Positions 9,030-19,579 are shown, counted from the first letter of the stretch. The stretch is DNA of 64,000 bases from Paludibacter sp. (GCA_019163375.1 JAFLKK010000022.1:62001-126000), one strand, 5' to 3'. Made by a program: numbers and translations. Notes: generated by a model from the sequence alone, not told the origin.

Positions 9030-10475
9030 TTATTGTTTTACAAAACTAAATGACAAAGTTTCTATATTTGCAGTGATCACATAATTGCCATCAGAAGCAA
9101 TCGTCCATTTATTATCATCACCATCGCCACCATTATGACGGTACATATGTGTATCATCGACTTTCATATACATATCCTGACCCCAACTTGAATCTCGGTT
9201 AACTGGCAATTTAAATTCACCTGCAACCATAGGTCCGTTGTAAGTAAATATACAACCATTAGTAGCATCTTCGGTCATCTCAATGGCATTGGTAATAGTC
9301 CAACCTATTGGTGTAGCGCTTCCAACCATGTACAATTTTTCGCGATAAATACTAATTGAATTATCCAATAGATTAAGCGTAATGGTATAATATCCTTTCT
9401 TTGCAATTGACCATTTATCATCTCCGGCACTTCCACCCGGGTGCAAATACATATGTGTATCATCCAATTTCATAAACATATCCTGTCCCCAATCAGAATT
9501 ACGATTTACTGGAAATTTAAACTCTCCTGCATTCATAACACCTTTATAAGTAAAAATAAATGGATTAGAATTACTTTGTATTAATTTAGACGCATTAGAA
9601 ATATCCCAGCCATTTGGAGCAGCACTTCCCACCATATAAATATCATTATAAGCAGGCATGTCGAGTTTACCAAATGAAATTGACAAATCAAGAAGATTGA
9701 CCACTACTTTATAAACACCGGCACTTGTAATACTAAATTGACCATCAGCCTGACTGTTATCGGTTCTGTATAAAATTTTAGTGTCATCCGCTCCCTTATT
9801 ATACGAAGGCAAGAATTGACCTTTTGTAGTTATGAATTTAAATGAACCTACAGCCAGAGACCCTTGATATACAAATACAGTTGGGTCGCTTTGCGGCGTC
9901 AATGCTAACGCATTATCAGCACTCCAACCTTTGGGTGAAGCATCACCGATAATATACAAAGTTTTACTTACAGGTTGATAAGGTGTAACAGATATCGTTA
10001 TTACAGCTGACGTATCCTTTACCATTGGATTTGAATAAACTGTAGCAATAACACGCGCTTCCAGTTCGGTAACCAAACCAGGAGTGGCACCCCAATGACT
10101 AAGTAGGCTATCGTTTAATGTACCCACATTTAGACTATTGATATATACACCTTTGCCCATATCCTTATTGATTGATGTTGAGAACCGATTCCCTTTCTTA
10201 TCGATTTGAAGAAGATAAGATATTGATGCTCCTGTTCCATGATTTACTCCTGTAGTCCAGGTAAAATCTATAGCTGAATTTTTTATATTCTTCTGATTCA
10301 ACTCTATAGTTGTTTTTGAGGCAGAAAGTGCTATTTCACCTACTTTCGCAATATTAGTAGGAAGATCTTGCTCACACGAAGTGAACATGCTTACTGCTAT
10401 AATCATAACTAGCAATAATCCAGCGGATTGTTGGAGTTGTTGTTTCAAAGCACTCCAATTATTTAATTTTTTCAT
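9030..10475 (-). CDS. SusE/SusF-type outer-membrane glycan-binding lipoprotein
   Basis: The 481-residue lipoprotein has a signal peptide with a Cys in FTSCEQD (near residue 34). A SusE N-terminal Ig-like domain covers about residues 40-165. Three tandem starch-binding-type modules follow, beginning LYIIGDASPKGW, IYMVGSAAPNGW and LYMVGSATPIGW. The last two are close to identical over GEFK.PVNR.S.WGQDM and DDTHMY.H.GG, which points to recent internal duplication. It sits between SusD and GH66 and probably holds alpha-glucan at the cell surface for the GH66 enzyme and the SusCD importer. Ligand specificity is inferred from context. Confidence 0.88.
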   Translation of the reverse strand: MKKLNNWSALKQQLQQSAGLLLVMIIAVSMFTSCEQDLPTNIAKVGEIALSASKTTIELNQKNIKNSAIDFTWTTGVNHGTGASISYLLQIDKKGNRFSTSINKDMGKGVYINSLNVGTLNDSLLSHWGATPGLVTELEARVIATVYSNPMVKDTSAVITISVTPYQPVSKTLYIIGDASPKGWSADNALALTPQSDPTVFVYQGSLAVGSFKFITTKGQFLPSYNKGADDTKILYRTDNSQADGQFSITSAGVYKVVVNLLDLSISFGKLDMPAYNDIYMVGSAAPNGWDISNASKLIQSNSNPFIFTYKGVMNAGEFKFPVNRNSDWGQDMFMKLDDTHMYLHPGGSAGDDKWSIAKKGYYTITLNLLDNSISIYREKLYMVGSATPIGWTITNAIEMTEDATNGCIFTYNGPMVAGEFKLPVNRDSSWGQDMYMKVDDTHMYRHNGGDGDDNKWTIASDGNYVITANIETLSFSFVKQ

Positions 10476-10508
10476 ATTGATTTTCGTTTATTATATCGTT
10501 AAGCAGGG

Positions 10509-12002
10509 TTAATAACCGGTATTTTGAGTTAGATTTGGATTGGCATCACGTTCCTTCTGAGGCACCGGATACAATAAATATTTAGAACTCATATTTGATT
10601 TTCCAATAGAATGAAGAAAATCAATGCCATATTGTCCAGCATTAACACGGACTAAATCATACCAACGCTGTCCTTCAAAAGCCAATTCCATCCGACGTTC
10701 GTGAAGGATTTTATCACGCAACGTAGATTGATCCAATCCTGTAACGTTTAGCAATCCGGCTCTGGCACGCACTTTATTCAAAGTAGCATTCGCATCAGTA
10801 GCTGGTAATTGTGCATCACTCGTTTTTCCAAGTTCATTCAAAGCTTCCGCCTTCATTAACAATACATCGGCATAGCGCAAAACCGGAAAATTCAATGGAC
10901 TATTGTCATAAGAAGATGAAACAGAGAGTGAAACTACAAATTTGCGTAGATTATAACCGGTAGTCGAATATGATTTTTTATAAGCTAATCCATCAAATGT
11001 TGGACATCCTTCGTAAAAAACAGTTACATCCTTACGTTTATCACCAACTTCGTATGAGTTTACAAATTCTTCTGTAGGTTGATTCCAACCCCAACCTCCG
11101 GCAACCATGTTTGAACCACGTGGTCCTGTAAAAGTACTTAGCCACGAAGCTTGGTTTTCATTGCTCCAAAAATCAAGTCCGGCTCCACTAACATATTGAA
11201 CTTCAAAAAGCGATTCGGCTGAGTTCTCAGTAGCAGGATTAAAATTATCTGCATAATTGGCATTTAAAGTGTAACCCAGATTCTTAACCGAATCGCATAA
11301 GTTGACTACTCGTTGATAATTACCTAATGTCAATTCTACTTTGGCCAGCATACCTTCAGCGGAACCTTTAGAAGCTCTGCCTATATCAGTTCCGGAGTAT
11401 TGTTCACGCACTGGCAATAGATTGATAGAATTCGTCAAATCAGATACAATTTGCTTATAAACTTCAGCCTTTGGAGTTCTTAAAGGACGAAGATTATCTC
11501 CTGGTTCAACAGGTTGAAGTACCAAAGGTACATCGCCAAAAAACTGAACCAAAATAAAATAATAATGCGCACGTAAGAAATATGCTTCACCGAGTACCCT
11601 GCTTTTTAATGTTTCGCTAATTGTCATATCAGGCACCTTTTGCAAAATGATATTCGCGCGCAAAATTCCAGGCCAAGGACCACGCCACATATCAAGTACT
11701 CCCTGATTATCAGTAGATGTTACAAAATTGGCTTCATCCTGAGTTTCAATTCCATCGGTTCCACCACCGGCACCAACAATACTATTACCGGCCATAATAT
11801 CTGTAGTCCATATGCGCATATTATACAATTTGGCCCATTGCAAAGGTTGATATGCTCCATTGACAGCTCCAATGGCATCAGCTTCAGTCTGAAAAAAGTT
11901 GGATGTATTGATTGTATCTTCAGGCACTTTGTCCAGAAAATCGCTACATGCCGGTAATAATACAGCTATTACTGCAATAGAAAAATATTTAATTAGTTTC
12001 AT
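10509..12002 (-). CDS. susD: SusD/RagB family nutrient-binding lipoprotein
   Basis: SusD proteins form the lid on the SusC channel and capture oligosaccharides. From the ATG at 12002 the protein has 497 residues and begins with a lipoprotein signal (lipobox LLPACSD, Cys near residue 19). The family core is visible: FLDKVPEDTI after the Cys, GEAYFLRAHYYFILVQFFGDVPLV near residues 160-185 and the C-terminal LRYADVLLMKAEALNELG plus LAFEGQRWYDLVR. A longer reading from 12032 adds ten residues before the signal and is less likely. The gene follows the SusC gene by 19 nt. Confidence 0.95.
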   Translation of the reverse strand: MKLIKYFSIAVIAVLLPACSDFLDKVPEDTINTSNFFQTEADAIGAVNGAYQPLQWAKLYNMRIWTTDIMAGNSIVGAGGGTDGIETQDEANFVTSTDNQGVLDMWRGPWPGILRANIILQKVPDMTISETLKSRVLGEAYFLRAHYYFILVQFFGDVPLVLQPVEPGDNLRPLRTPKAEVYKQIVSDLTNSINLLPVREQYSGTDIGRASKGSAEGMLAKVELTLGNYQRVVNLCDSVKNLGYTLNANYADNFNPATENSAESLFEVQYVSGAGLDFWSNENQASWLSTFTGPRGSNMVAGGWGWNQPTEEFVNSYEVGDKRKDVTVFYEGCPTFDGLAYKKSYSTTGYNLRKFVVSLSVSSSYDNSPLNFPVLRYADVLLMKAEALNELGKTSDAQLPATDANATLNKVRARAGLLNVTGLDQSTLRDKILHERRMELAFEGQRWYDLVRVNAGQYGIDFLHSIGKSNMSSKYLLYPVPQKERDANPNLTQNTGY

Positions 12003-12021
12003 AATGTTTTGATTTTTAAGA

Positions 12022-15000
12022 TTAAAGTCCAAGATTAACGCCTACTGTAAAGGTTCTTGTTACGGGATAAACATTGTTATCAATACCATTGGTACCTACT
12101 TCAGGGTCAAATCCACTATATTTTGTAAGGGTAAGCAGATTTTGTGCAGAGATATAGAATCTGGCTGTAGATAGTTTAGCCTTTTTTACCAAAGTAGCAG
12201 GCAAAGTATAACCCAATGTTACATTCTTTAGTCTCAAATAAGAACCATTTTCAACATAACGATCTGATGGTCTTGTATTTTTATTTGGGTCATTAAAGAC
12301 AGCTCTTGGCATTGAATTGCTTGTACCTTCTCCGGTCCATCTATTTAAAGTAGCAGTAGTTTGATTTTGAGCTACAGCCATAGCCTCACTCCAGAAACGG
12401 TTGGCATTGATAATCTTATTTCCTGCTATTCCTTGCAAAAAGATACTCAAATCAAAACTTTTGTATGCAAATGTATTATTCATTGCAAACATAAAAGTTG
12501 GATTTGGATTCCCTAAATAGGTACGATCTTTATCGTTAATCACACCATCATTATTCAAATCTTTAAAGCGAATATCCCCCGGAGAGGTACGATTATTCGG
12601 GTCATTACCCGGAACTTGTAAAGCATGGTTGTCAACCTCTTGTTGATTTTGAAAAATTCCATCTGTCACAAATCCGTAAAATTCATTTATTGGAAGCCCA
12701 GCCTGAATTAGAGCCAAATTGGCATTTAGTCCGATACTTCCGCTAGACATTGGCACTGTATCGTTGATATTTACAACCTTGTTTTGATTGTACGATAAGT
12801 TGAAAGATGTATTCCATTTAAGATCGCCCGTTAGATTTTTAGTGTTCACTGTAATTTCTACACCTTTATTTTCCATCTGACCCGCATTGATTGAAGGGAC
12901 AGAAACATCCGAATACCCTGTAGAAACAGGAACAACCATTGGCACTAACATTTTGTCTGTTTTCTTCAAATAGGCATCGATTGTAACATCTACACGTTGA
13001 TTGAACAGTGATGCATCAACACCGACATTGCCTTGTTTCTGCTGCTCCCATTGCACGTAAGGATTAGGCATAACTGTAGGCACAACTGCCGATACAACAG
13101 TGTTATTGAAGTTATATTTTCCTGTATTCAATGATGAGGCGAATGAATAGTTACCAATACTTTGATTTCCCGTCGCACCATATCCGGCTCGAATTTTCAG
13201 GTCATTGACAAAAGTGACTGATTTAAAGAAATCTTCTTGCGAAATACGCCAAGCTACAGAAGCTGAAGGAAATAATCCGTATTTATTTTTTTCACCGAAA
13301 CGTGAAGAACCGTCCTGACGAAGCGTTGCGGTAAAGAGATATTTGTCGGCATAAGCGTAATTCACTCTACCCATATAGGATAACATTGAATAGCTAGAAG
13401 TGCTTCCACCCACTTTAGGAAGCAAGATACCGTTATTCAGTTGTTGGGTTACATCGCTGGCGAAATTTTGAATAGAGCCGTTCATATAGTTATATCTACT
13501 CTCCTGCGCGCTTGTACCAGCCATCACACCCAGTTTGTGTTTGCCAAAAACTTTATCGTATGTAAAAGTATTATCCCACAACCATGTAAGATTTTTATTG
13601 TACTGTTCACCCAAATATGAATTAAGAGTTACACTTGTGTCCCACGCTCGTTTTGGTGACCACGTACGCGAATCCCAAAAGTTAGCCTGCAACCCAAAGG
13701 TAGACTTGAACTTTAAGTTTTTGACAATTTCAAGTTCGGCGAAAATTGAACCCATTAAGTTGTAACCATTGGTAGAATTTTCTACTGTTTTTGCAGCTCC
13801 AATCGGGTTCAAAACATCACCGTCATACAATGGTTGTGCTATCGGACCTGAATAATTACCGTTGGAGCGGTAAATCGGTTGAGTAGGCAAAGCCAACATG
13901 GCATTGCGGATGCTATAATCACCATTGGTTTTTATGTCGTGATTAAGAGTTAAGTTGTTCCCGAATTTTAGGAACGAACTAACTTTACTGTCTGTATTCA
14001 GTTGAAATGTAAAGCGTTTGAATCCGGTATTAATTACTACACCTTCCTGATTAAAATAGTTCCCTGACACATAGACTTTGGTTTTTTCATTTCCACTTGA
14101 ATAATTCAATGAATAATTTTGCATAGGTGCAGTGCGGAAAAATGAACCTAACCAATCGGTTCCAACCCCAAGACTTGTAGGATCAGCATAGGCTGGGTTT
14201 TGTGCTATGCCTGCATTGCCTAAAATATCATTATGCAATGCAGCAAACTGTGAAGCATTAAGCATTTTAATCATATTCGTCGAATTTTGCAATCCATACG
14301 AGTAATTGAAATTCATCTGAGATTTATCGCCCGACGATCCATGTTTAGTGGTAATAATAACTACTCCATTTGCACCTCTCGAACCATAAATTGCAGTAGA
14401 AGATGCATCCTTCAAAATTTGAATGGATTCTACGTCGTCCATGTTCAATTGGTTTAGCCCGCCATCAATAGGAAAACCATCAATTACAACCAATGGATTG
14501 GCATCGTTAATAGTACCTACACCACGAATACGAAAAGTAGCATCGGTACCGGGTGCTCCGGAAGAAATAACCTGTACACCTGCAGCTCGACCTTGTAAAG
14601 CATCGCTCACACTTGGTACCGGTAATGACTTAATATCACTACTCTTGATAGTCGCAACAGAACCTGTCAGGTCTTTCTTGCGTTGAGTTCCATACCCAAC
14701 CACAACAACTTCCTCTAAAGATTTCAACTCTTCAGTCAGTACAATTCGTAATGATTTTAAGTCTCTCACAGTAATTTCCTGAGAGATGTAGCCGATATAC
14801 GAAATTTTTAAAAGCGGATTTTTCACAGCACCTACCGGGAGTGTAAATGCACCATTAAAGTTCGAAATCGTTCCATTTGTAGTTCCTTTCAAAAGGACAC
14901 TTACACCAACAAGGGGTTCACCTTTTGCATCAACAACTATCCCTGTAATAGACTGGCCTGTTGATTGTGCAACCGCGTTTTGCGACATAAAAAACAGACT

Positions 15001-15048
15001 ACAAAGCAAAAAAATGTAGCTTAGTTTTTTTTTGAAATTTACCATCAT
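12022..15048 (-). CDS. susC: SusC/RagA family TonB-linked outer-membrane transporter
   Basis: The 1008-residue protein imports glycan fragments across the outer membrane using TonB energy. It has a signal peptide (ending QNAVAQ), a carboxypeptidase-regulatory-like domain at about residues 30-115 (ITGIVVDAKGEPLVGVSVLLKG written in part), a TonB box-like EEVVVVGYGTQ, the plug domain (SVSDALQGRAAGVQVIS, DASSTAIYGSRGANGVVII in part) and a 22-strand-type barrel ending in FTVGVNLGL. Two adjacent Met codons (15048 and 15045) can serve as start. It is first in the operon with SusD, SusE/F and GH66 and sits next to the regulator gene, so dextran-type oligosaccharides are the likely cargo. Confidence 0.96.
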   Translation of the reverse strand: MMVNFKKKLSYIFLLCSLFFMSQNAVAQSTGQSITGIVVDAKGEPLVGVSVLLKGTTNGTISNFNGAFTLPVGAVKNPLLKISYIGYISQEITVRDLKSLRIVLTEELKSLEEVVVVGYGTQRKKDLTGSVATIKSSDIKSLPVPSVSDALQGRAAGVQVISSGAPGTDATFRIRGVGTINDANPLVVIDGFPIDGGLNQLNMDDVESIQILKDASSTAIYGSRGANGVVIITTKHGSSGDKSQMNFNYSYGLQNSTNMIKMLNASQFAALHNDILGNAGIAQNPAYADPTSLGVGTDWLGSFFRTAPMQNYSLNYSSGNEKTKVYVSGNYFNQEGVVINTGFKRFTFQLNTDSKVSSFLKFGNNLTLNHDIKTNGDYSIRNAMLALPTQPIYRSNGNYSGPIAQPLYDGDVLNPIGAAKTVENSTNGYNLMGSIFAELEIVKNLKFKSTFGLQANFWDSRTWSPKRAWDTSVTLNSYLGEQYNKNLTWLWDNTFTYDKVFGKHKLGVMAGTSAQESRYNYMNGSIQNFASDVTQQLNNGILLPKVGGSTSSYSMLSYMGRVNYAYADKYLFTATLRQDGSSRFGEKNKYGLFPSASVAWRISQEDFFKSVTFVNDLKIRAGYGATGNQSIGNYSFASSLNTGKYNFNNTVVSAVVPTVMPNPYVQWEQQKQGNVGVDASLFNQRVDVTIDAYLKKTDKMLVPMVVPVSTGYSDVSVPSINAGQMENKGVEITVNTKNLTGDLKWNTSFNLSYNQNKVVNINDTVPMSSGSIGLNANLALIQAGLPINEFYGFVTDGIFQNQQEVDNHALQVPGNDPNNRTSPGDIRFKDLNNDGVINDKDRTYLGNPNPTFMFAMNNTFAYKSFDLSIFLQGIAGNKIINANRFWSEAMAVAQNQTTATLNRWTGEGTSNSMPRAVFNDPNKNTRPSDRYVENGSYLRLKNVTLGYTLPATLVKKAKLSTARFYISAQNLLTLTKYSGFDPEVGTNGIDNNVYPVTRTFTVGVNLGL

Positions 15049-15153
15049 TTTGTAATTTAAGGTTAATAATAATTTGACGAATTTGAACTAATTCTAGCAC
15101 ATGTAAAAAAAGGAATGCGCAGCACAAAATTCGAAATTCGTTTATTCTCCATG

Positions 15154-15182
15154 CAAATGTATATTCATTTGTCATTCGCAAA
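15154..15182 (-). promoter_or_regulatory. susC operon promoter
   Basis: On the minus strand TTTG is followed by 17 nt and TACATTTG, a perfect TAnnTTTG -7 box with a slightly short spacer. It would give an untranslated leader of about 100 nt. Confidence 0.55.
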
Positions 15183-15251
15183 TTATCGTCATAGTGTTAT
15201 TGTAGTAAAACGGCAACCACAAACAACATAACAAACAGATTATAAATAATA

Positions 15252-15263
15252 TAACACGTGTTA
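15252..15263. promoter_or_regulatory. Palindromic candidate operator upstream of susC
   Basis: TAACACGTGTTA is a perfect 12-bp palindrome lying about 90 nt upstream of the susC -7 box. This position would suit an activator such as the adjacent SusR-like protein. No binding evidence exists here. Confidence 0.35.
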
Positions 15264-15291
15264 CATGCAAAAAAAATGTAGTGGATTTGGA

Positions 15292-15331
15292 GTAAAAAAA
15301 GGCCTTCAAGAGTGTTAATCCTGAAGGCCTT
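15292..15331 (-). terminator. Rho-independent terminator of the SusR-like regulator gene
   Basis: AAGGCCTTCA and TGAAGGCCTT form a 10-bp stem with a 13-nt loop. On the minus strand a run of seven T follows directly. Confidence 0.85.
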
Positions 15332-15351
15332 GTCAATTAAATTAGCTTATT

Positions 15352-16998
15352 CTATTTTATATTCGATCCGATTCGCATTACATTCTCCTCAAACTCGCCA
15401 CGTTTACAAATGGCTTTGTTCCTGAGTTTTGTTCGGTAGTTATAAATTGTAGAAAGCGAATAGCGCAGAAAATGTGATATTTTCACACTATCGGTAATAC
15501 CCAAACGAATAAGTGCAAATATGCGTAGCTCTGTGTTTAAAAGTTGACCAGATTTCAACGTAACATCTTCGTAATCTGACAAAAGCAACTTAAATTCATC
15601 CACAAAAGTGGGAAATAGTTGAAGGAATGTACTGTCAAAGTTATCGTAAAATTCTTTGAGCTCATCTTCAATAAATTGTTTCGACTTGATAACACGCAGT
15701 AAATCATCTATTTTTCCGGCAGTTGCAGTTTTGTTAAGTAAACGGCGATAATCATCCAGTTTATCAATATAGGCCGAACACTGATCCATATATCTCCCGA
15801 TATATTCTTCTTTAATCAGATTAGCCTCCAGAAGCGTTTCGTTAGTATTATTCAACTGAATATTCGTAGCAGATAATTCATGATTTAGGTCATTCAAAAG
15901 CTTGTTGGCATCACTCAGGTTTTTACGTGCAACAGCAAGTTTTTTCATTTGCCTATAAACAAAAAATACCGCTAACATAAGTAATACAGACAATGTACTG
16001 ATGCTAAAAATTGTAATCATCATTAATCGTTGACGCGAATCGCTTTGATGTTGGTATGCTTTATCAATAATCGGTAGCATTTTAGAAATTTCGAATGTAC
16101 GTAAACGGGCATTACAAAACAAAGCATCATCAAGCGACCGTTTAATGTATTTATAAGCTCTATCCACATCGCCATCTTCATACAATGTATATGCCAGCAA
16201 CCGTAGCGATATATATTCTTTTGTAGCTGATTGCAAATCATAGATAGCGGAAGTAGTCAACCAACGCTTTTCTAAATCCCTTTCATGTTTGCCGTGATAG
16301 GCTAATGCAATGCTATAGGCAATAATAGCTCGATCATGTATATTATTTTTGATGGTGGGATAATAGTTTAATAATAATTTCAACGCCTCATTATATTTCT
16401 TATTTATAATCAGTTGGTCAGATCTCACCATTACATGCGCGCTTGAACTTGGAGCATTTACTATCAATAAAGAATCACGATAGGCAGCAGTAATTTCATC
16501 ATAGCGTTTTTTTTCCTGACTAGAAGAAGCATAATCGGCCATAAAACCATAAATCGTTCGATTAATATGAAAATAATACGCTTTTAAATCCGGGGCTTCA
16601 TTTACATCTACTTTATTTACAATATCCATTGCTTCTTTATACATACCGGTAATACCCATAATAGAAGCCAGGTTGAGGCGGGCATCTGTAAGATTTCGCT
16701 TATTATTTAATTTCTCTGCTATTAGCAATTTCTTTCGTGCATAAACAAGTGCTGAATCGGATTTATAAAAACTATATTCATCATATAGTTTTCCACAGAT
16801 TTCATATTTCTGGCTGTAAGAAGTAGTATATTTAAGTAAATCCTTCAACTTATTTATTTTAGCCTCCTTCATATTTGAATAAATCTGGAAATCATCTACA
16901 GTTCTATCCAATACACGTAGCAAGGAATCCATTTCACTTCCGGCAAATAGTGGAATAGAGAGAAATATGCAAAAGAAAAAAAGTAAATTCCGTTTCAT
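15352..16998 (-). CDS. SusR-like membrane-bound transcriptional regulator (DUF6377)
   Basis: The 548-residue protein has a signal peptide ([20 protein letters not shown]), a periplasmic alpha-helical TPR-like region to about residue 320, one membrane span at about 324-347 ([20 protein letters not shown]), a coiled coil, and a cytoplasmic C-terminal helix-turn-helix near residues 490-530 ([31 protein letters not shown]). This architecture fits SusR-type regulators (DUF6377), which sense oligosaccharide in the periplasm and activate their sus-like operon. The gene lies next to susC on the same strand but has its own promoter box and terminator. It most likely controls the operon from susC to the GH66 gene. 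Inducer identity is inferred. Confidence 0.85.
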   Translation of the reverse strand: MKRNLLFFFCIFLSIPLFAGSEMDSLLRVLDRTVDDFQIYSNMKEAKINKLKDLLKYTTSYSQKYEICGKLYDEYSFYKSDSALVYARKKLLIAEKLNNKRNLTDARLNLASIMGITGMYKEAMDIVNKVDVNEAPDLKAYYFHINRTIYGFMADYASSSQEKKRYDEITAAYRDSLLIVNAPSSSAHVMVRSDQLIINKKYNEALKLLLNYYPTIKNNIHDRAIIAYSIALAYHGKHERDLEKRWLTTSAIYDLQSATKEYISLRLLAYTLYEDGDVDRAYKYIKRSLDDALFCNARLRTFEISKMLPIIDKAYQHQSDSRQRLMMITIFSISTLSVLLMLAVFFVYRQMKKLAVARKNLSDANKLLNDLNHELSATNIQLNNTNETLLEANLIKEEYIGRYMDQCSAYIDKLDDYRRLLNKTATAGKIDDLLRVIKSKQFIEDELKEFYDNFDSTFLQLFPTFVDEFKLLLSDYEDVTLKSGQLLNTELRIFALIRLGITDSVKISHFLRYSLSTIYNYRTKLRNKAICKRGEFEENVMRIGSNIK

Positions 16999-17018
16999 GA
17001 GTGTGATTTTAATTTATG

Positions 17019-17026
17019 CAAATATA
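17019..17026 (-). promoter_or_regulatory. Candidate -7 box for the SusR-like regulator gene
   Basis: TATATTTG on the minus strand is a perfect -7 box, 20 nt before the ATG at 16998. No obvious -33 TTTG is seen. Confidence 0.5.
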
Positions 17027-17108
17027 TGGATAAATTTATTTGATTGATTTTTACATCATTCTTTTTTTGACCTAACTTTACATTGATTGGAGTTATAGGA
17101 GATAAATC

Positions 17109-17150
17109 AATAGAGAAAGGGAATAGTTTTCACTATTCCCTTTCTCTATT
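17109..17150 (-). terminator. Terminator-like hairpin after the GH31 gene
   Basis: A perfect 18-bp inverted repeat (AATAGAGAAAGGGAATAG and its complement) encloses a 6-nt loop beyond the GH31 stop codon. No U-run follows on the minus strand. Confidence 0.65.
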
Positions 17151-17173
17151 ACACATTTGCTAAACAACAAAAA

Positions 17174-19579
17174 TCATTTTTTCTTTTGATATTTCCATTT
17201 CAAACTAATGGCCGTGTTATTTAGATCAAAAGCAACACTTTGTGTCTTTTTATTCTCCGAAATTTTGAGATCATTTGCTCCATTTCGAACTGAACTGATG
17301 GCATCGAATCCATGTAGTATCAAACACACTTTTTTAAATCGTCCTGCAAAATCACCTTTTTTATCTGACAAGGTCAGTTCGCTCTTCATCGGGTCGAAGC
17401 TAATTGTTCGTTCGTACGATGCTCCGTTTTCATAATTATATGTCGTACCATCATCTTCGTAGTAAAGCATTTTAGTAGCTTTTGAACCGGCAAAAACGTG
17501 TAGTTTCAAAGTATCTCCAGCACTCTCAGTGGTATTCTGAACGGTATTTTGCATAGGAATAATAGCTCCTTCAGCGGCAAAAACCGGTAAGTCGTTTAGC
17601 GGCGAAGTTACGTGATAATCTTTACCTCCTTCAAAAACTTCATCGTTGGAAAATCGATACCAACGACCCTTTGGCAAATATACACGGGTGTAGTTGTCGG
17701 TGCTGCGGGCAGGACAAACAAGCAATCCATCGCCAAACATATATTGGTTTTCGAAGTCGCGATTGTAAATACTTTCGTCATTCGTATAATCAATAGCCAA
17801 TGTGCGTACAATCGGTAATCCGGTTCGCGAAGCTAACAATGCGTTAGAATAAATATACGGCATTAGTTGATAACGTAAATTCAGATAATTACGCACAATA
17901 TCCTGATAATCTTTAGGTAAAATCCAAGGTTCGCGATAGTTTAAATCCACCGCACTATGATTTCGATAAAAAGGTGTAAATGCACCCAGCGACATCCAGC
18001 GAACCATAAGTTCTTTAGTTGGCTCACCCATAAATCCACCAACATCGGGACCTGCGAATGAGAAGCCGGCAAGTCCAAGATTAGCTACTAATTTAGCACT
18101 AAGCAACATGTGGTCATCCGACGCAAAATTATCACCAGTCCAAATGGTTGAATAACGTTGTCCACCGGAGAATGTAGCTCTTGTGATTGTCAAAGGTCGA
18201 CGACCGTTCATCAATTTCTTTGTTCCTTCGTAAGTAGAACGCACCATCTGCATTCCAAAAATATTATGTCCTTCTTTGATAGTTGTCTTGTTTCCTTCGA
18301 AACCAAATTCAACCATATCAGGAATTTTTTGCCCCCAGGTAGCTGGTTCGTTCATGTCATTCCAAAAACCCTCCACTCCTTTACTAGTAAGTGCCGAGAA
18401 TTTTTCACCCCACCATGTACGGACTTCCGGACGCGTGAAATCGGGGAAATGTGACCGACCAGGCCACACTTTTCCAACATAAGGTTGTCCGTTAGGATAC
18501 GAAAGGAAATACTTATTCTTGATTCCTTCGTCATAAGCCGAGTAACCTGCTTCCACTTTTAAGCCGGGGTCTACAATCACAGCCAGGTGAAAGTTCATAC
18601 CTTTAAGCGTGTTTATCATCTGTTCAGGTTGTGGGTAACGTTCAGGATTCCAAGTGAACACTTTATAGTTATCCATATAATGAATATCAAGATAAAGCAC
18701 ATCGCAAGGGAACTTTTTATCACGGAATGTCTGCGCCACGCTCAACAATTCTTTATCGGGATAATACGAATAACGACATTGTTGATAGCCAAGGCTCCAT
18801 AGCGGTGGCAGTTTAGGACGACCTGTCAACCATGTGTATTCTTCTATCACATTACGAACCGAATCGCCGGCAAAGAAATAGTAATCCATCTCGCCACCCA
18901 CAGCACCAAAATGTGACATTTCATCATCTGTTGAAGCGCCAAAACTAAAAGTACTTTTGTAGGAGTTATCGAAGAAAATTCCATAGGTCATCCCATCGTG
19001 AATTCCCATATAAAAAGGTATTGTGGAATAAAGCGGATCTTTATCGAGACCATAAGCAGGAACATCTGAGTTCCAGTTTTCGTAAGCCATGCTCCGTTTA
19101 TTCAACGGACCGGTTTTTTCGCCTAGTCCGATAAATTTTTCTTGCTCAAACATTTGTTTGTAGCAGGTAACATCGCTACCAAGCCATGTCATACCAAATC
19201 TTGGGTCGTCAGCATTAATCAATTTACCTTCGAGCGTGTAAAAACTGACACGTATAGGAGTTTTGGTTATCTCAATTTTCAATGCTGCTGTCTTCAAAAC
19301 AAGTTTAGAACCTTCGTCAACGACACTTGTAAATTTACCTTCTGCTTGCTTGTCGACTGCATACGAAAAAGCGCGTAACGGTTTTTCTTTGTAGGCTCTT
19401 ACACGAATAATATCATCTCTGAAGGCAGTAATCTGAACAAAAGCATTATTAGCCTCGATTGAAATCAGATTATTTTCCTGTTTAAATGTTTTTAAATCGC
19501 CTATTGATACAGAAGTTTGCGACCAAACAGACAATGGCAACAACATTAAACAAACCAGTGGAATCAGTAATCTTTTCAT
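17174..19579 (-). CDS. GH31 alpha-glucosidase, secreted
   Basis: This 801-residue retaining alpha-glucosidase has a Sec signal peptide (ending SVWSQ) and probably works in the periplasm. An N-terminal GH31 beta domain precedes the barrel. The catalytic nucleophile is Asp408 in GFWNDMNEP and the acid/base Asp483 in WTGDNFASDD. LYLDIHYMDNYKVFTWNP near residue 295 and the late GDGLLVCPA block are also typical. It would release glucose from imported oligosaccharides. In dextran loci of Bacteroides a GH31 enzyme plays this part, which suits the nearby GH66. It has its own promoter box and terminator, so it is a separate transcription unit. Confidence 0.93.
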   Translation of the reverse strand: MKRLLIPLVCLMLLPLSVWSQTSVSIGDLKTFKQENNLISIEANNAFVQITAFRDDIIRVRAYKEKPLRAFSYAVDKQAEGKFTSVVDEGSKLVLKTAALKIEITKTPIRVSFYTLEGKLINADDPRFGMTWLGSDVTCYKQMFEQEKFIGLGEKTGPLNKRSMAYENWNSDVPAYGLDKDPLYSTIPFYMGIHDGMTYGIFFDNSYKSTFSFGASTDDEMSHFGAVGGEMDYYFFAGDSVRNVIEEYTWLTGRPKLPPLWSLGYQQCRYSYYPDKELLSVAQTFRDKKFPCDVLYLDIHYMDNYKVFTWNPERYPQPEQMINTLKGMNFHLAVIVDPGLKVEAGYSAYDEGIKNKYFLSYPNGQPYVGKVWPGRSHFPDFTRPEVRTWWGEKFSALTSKGVEGFWNDMNEPATWGQKIPDMVEFGFEGNKTTIKEGHNIFGMQMVRSTYEGTKKLMNGRRPLTITRATFSGGQRYSTIWTGDNFASDDHMLLSAKLVANLGLAGFSFAGPDVGGFMGEPTKELMVRWMSLGAFTPFYRNHSAVDLNYREPWILPKDYQDIVRNYLNLRYQLMPYIYSNALLASRTGLPIVRTLAIDYTNDESIYNRDFENQYMFGDGLLVCPARSTDNYTRVYLPKGRWYRFSNDEVFEGGKDYHVTSPLNDLPVFAAEGAIIPMQNTVQNTTESAGDTLKLHVFAGSKATKMLYYEDDGTTYNYENGASYERTISFDPMKSELTLSDKKGDFAGRFKKVCLILHGFDAISSVRNGANDLKISENKKTQSVAFDLNNTAISLKWKYQKKK

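Larger units (their letters stand above)
15049..15351. other. Intergenic region between susC and regulator gene
   Basis: The 303-nt gap has no gene. From the regulator side it holds a terminator hairpin (15299-15331), then the 12-bp perfect palindrome TAACACGTGTTA (15252-15263), then the susC promoter boxes (15154-15182) and a leader of about 100 nt. Confidence 0.7.
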
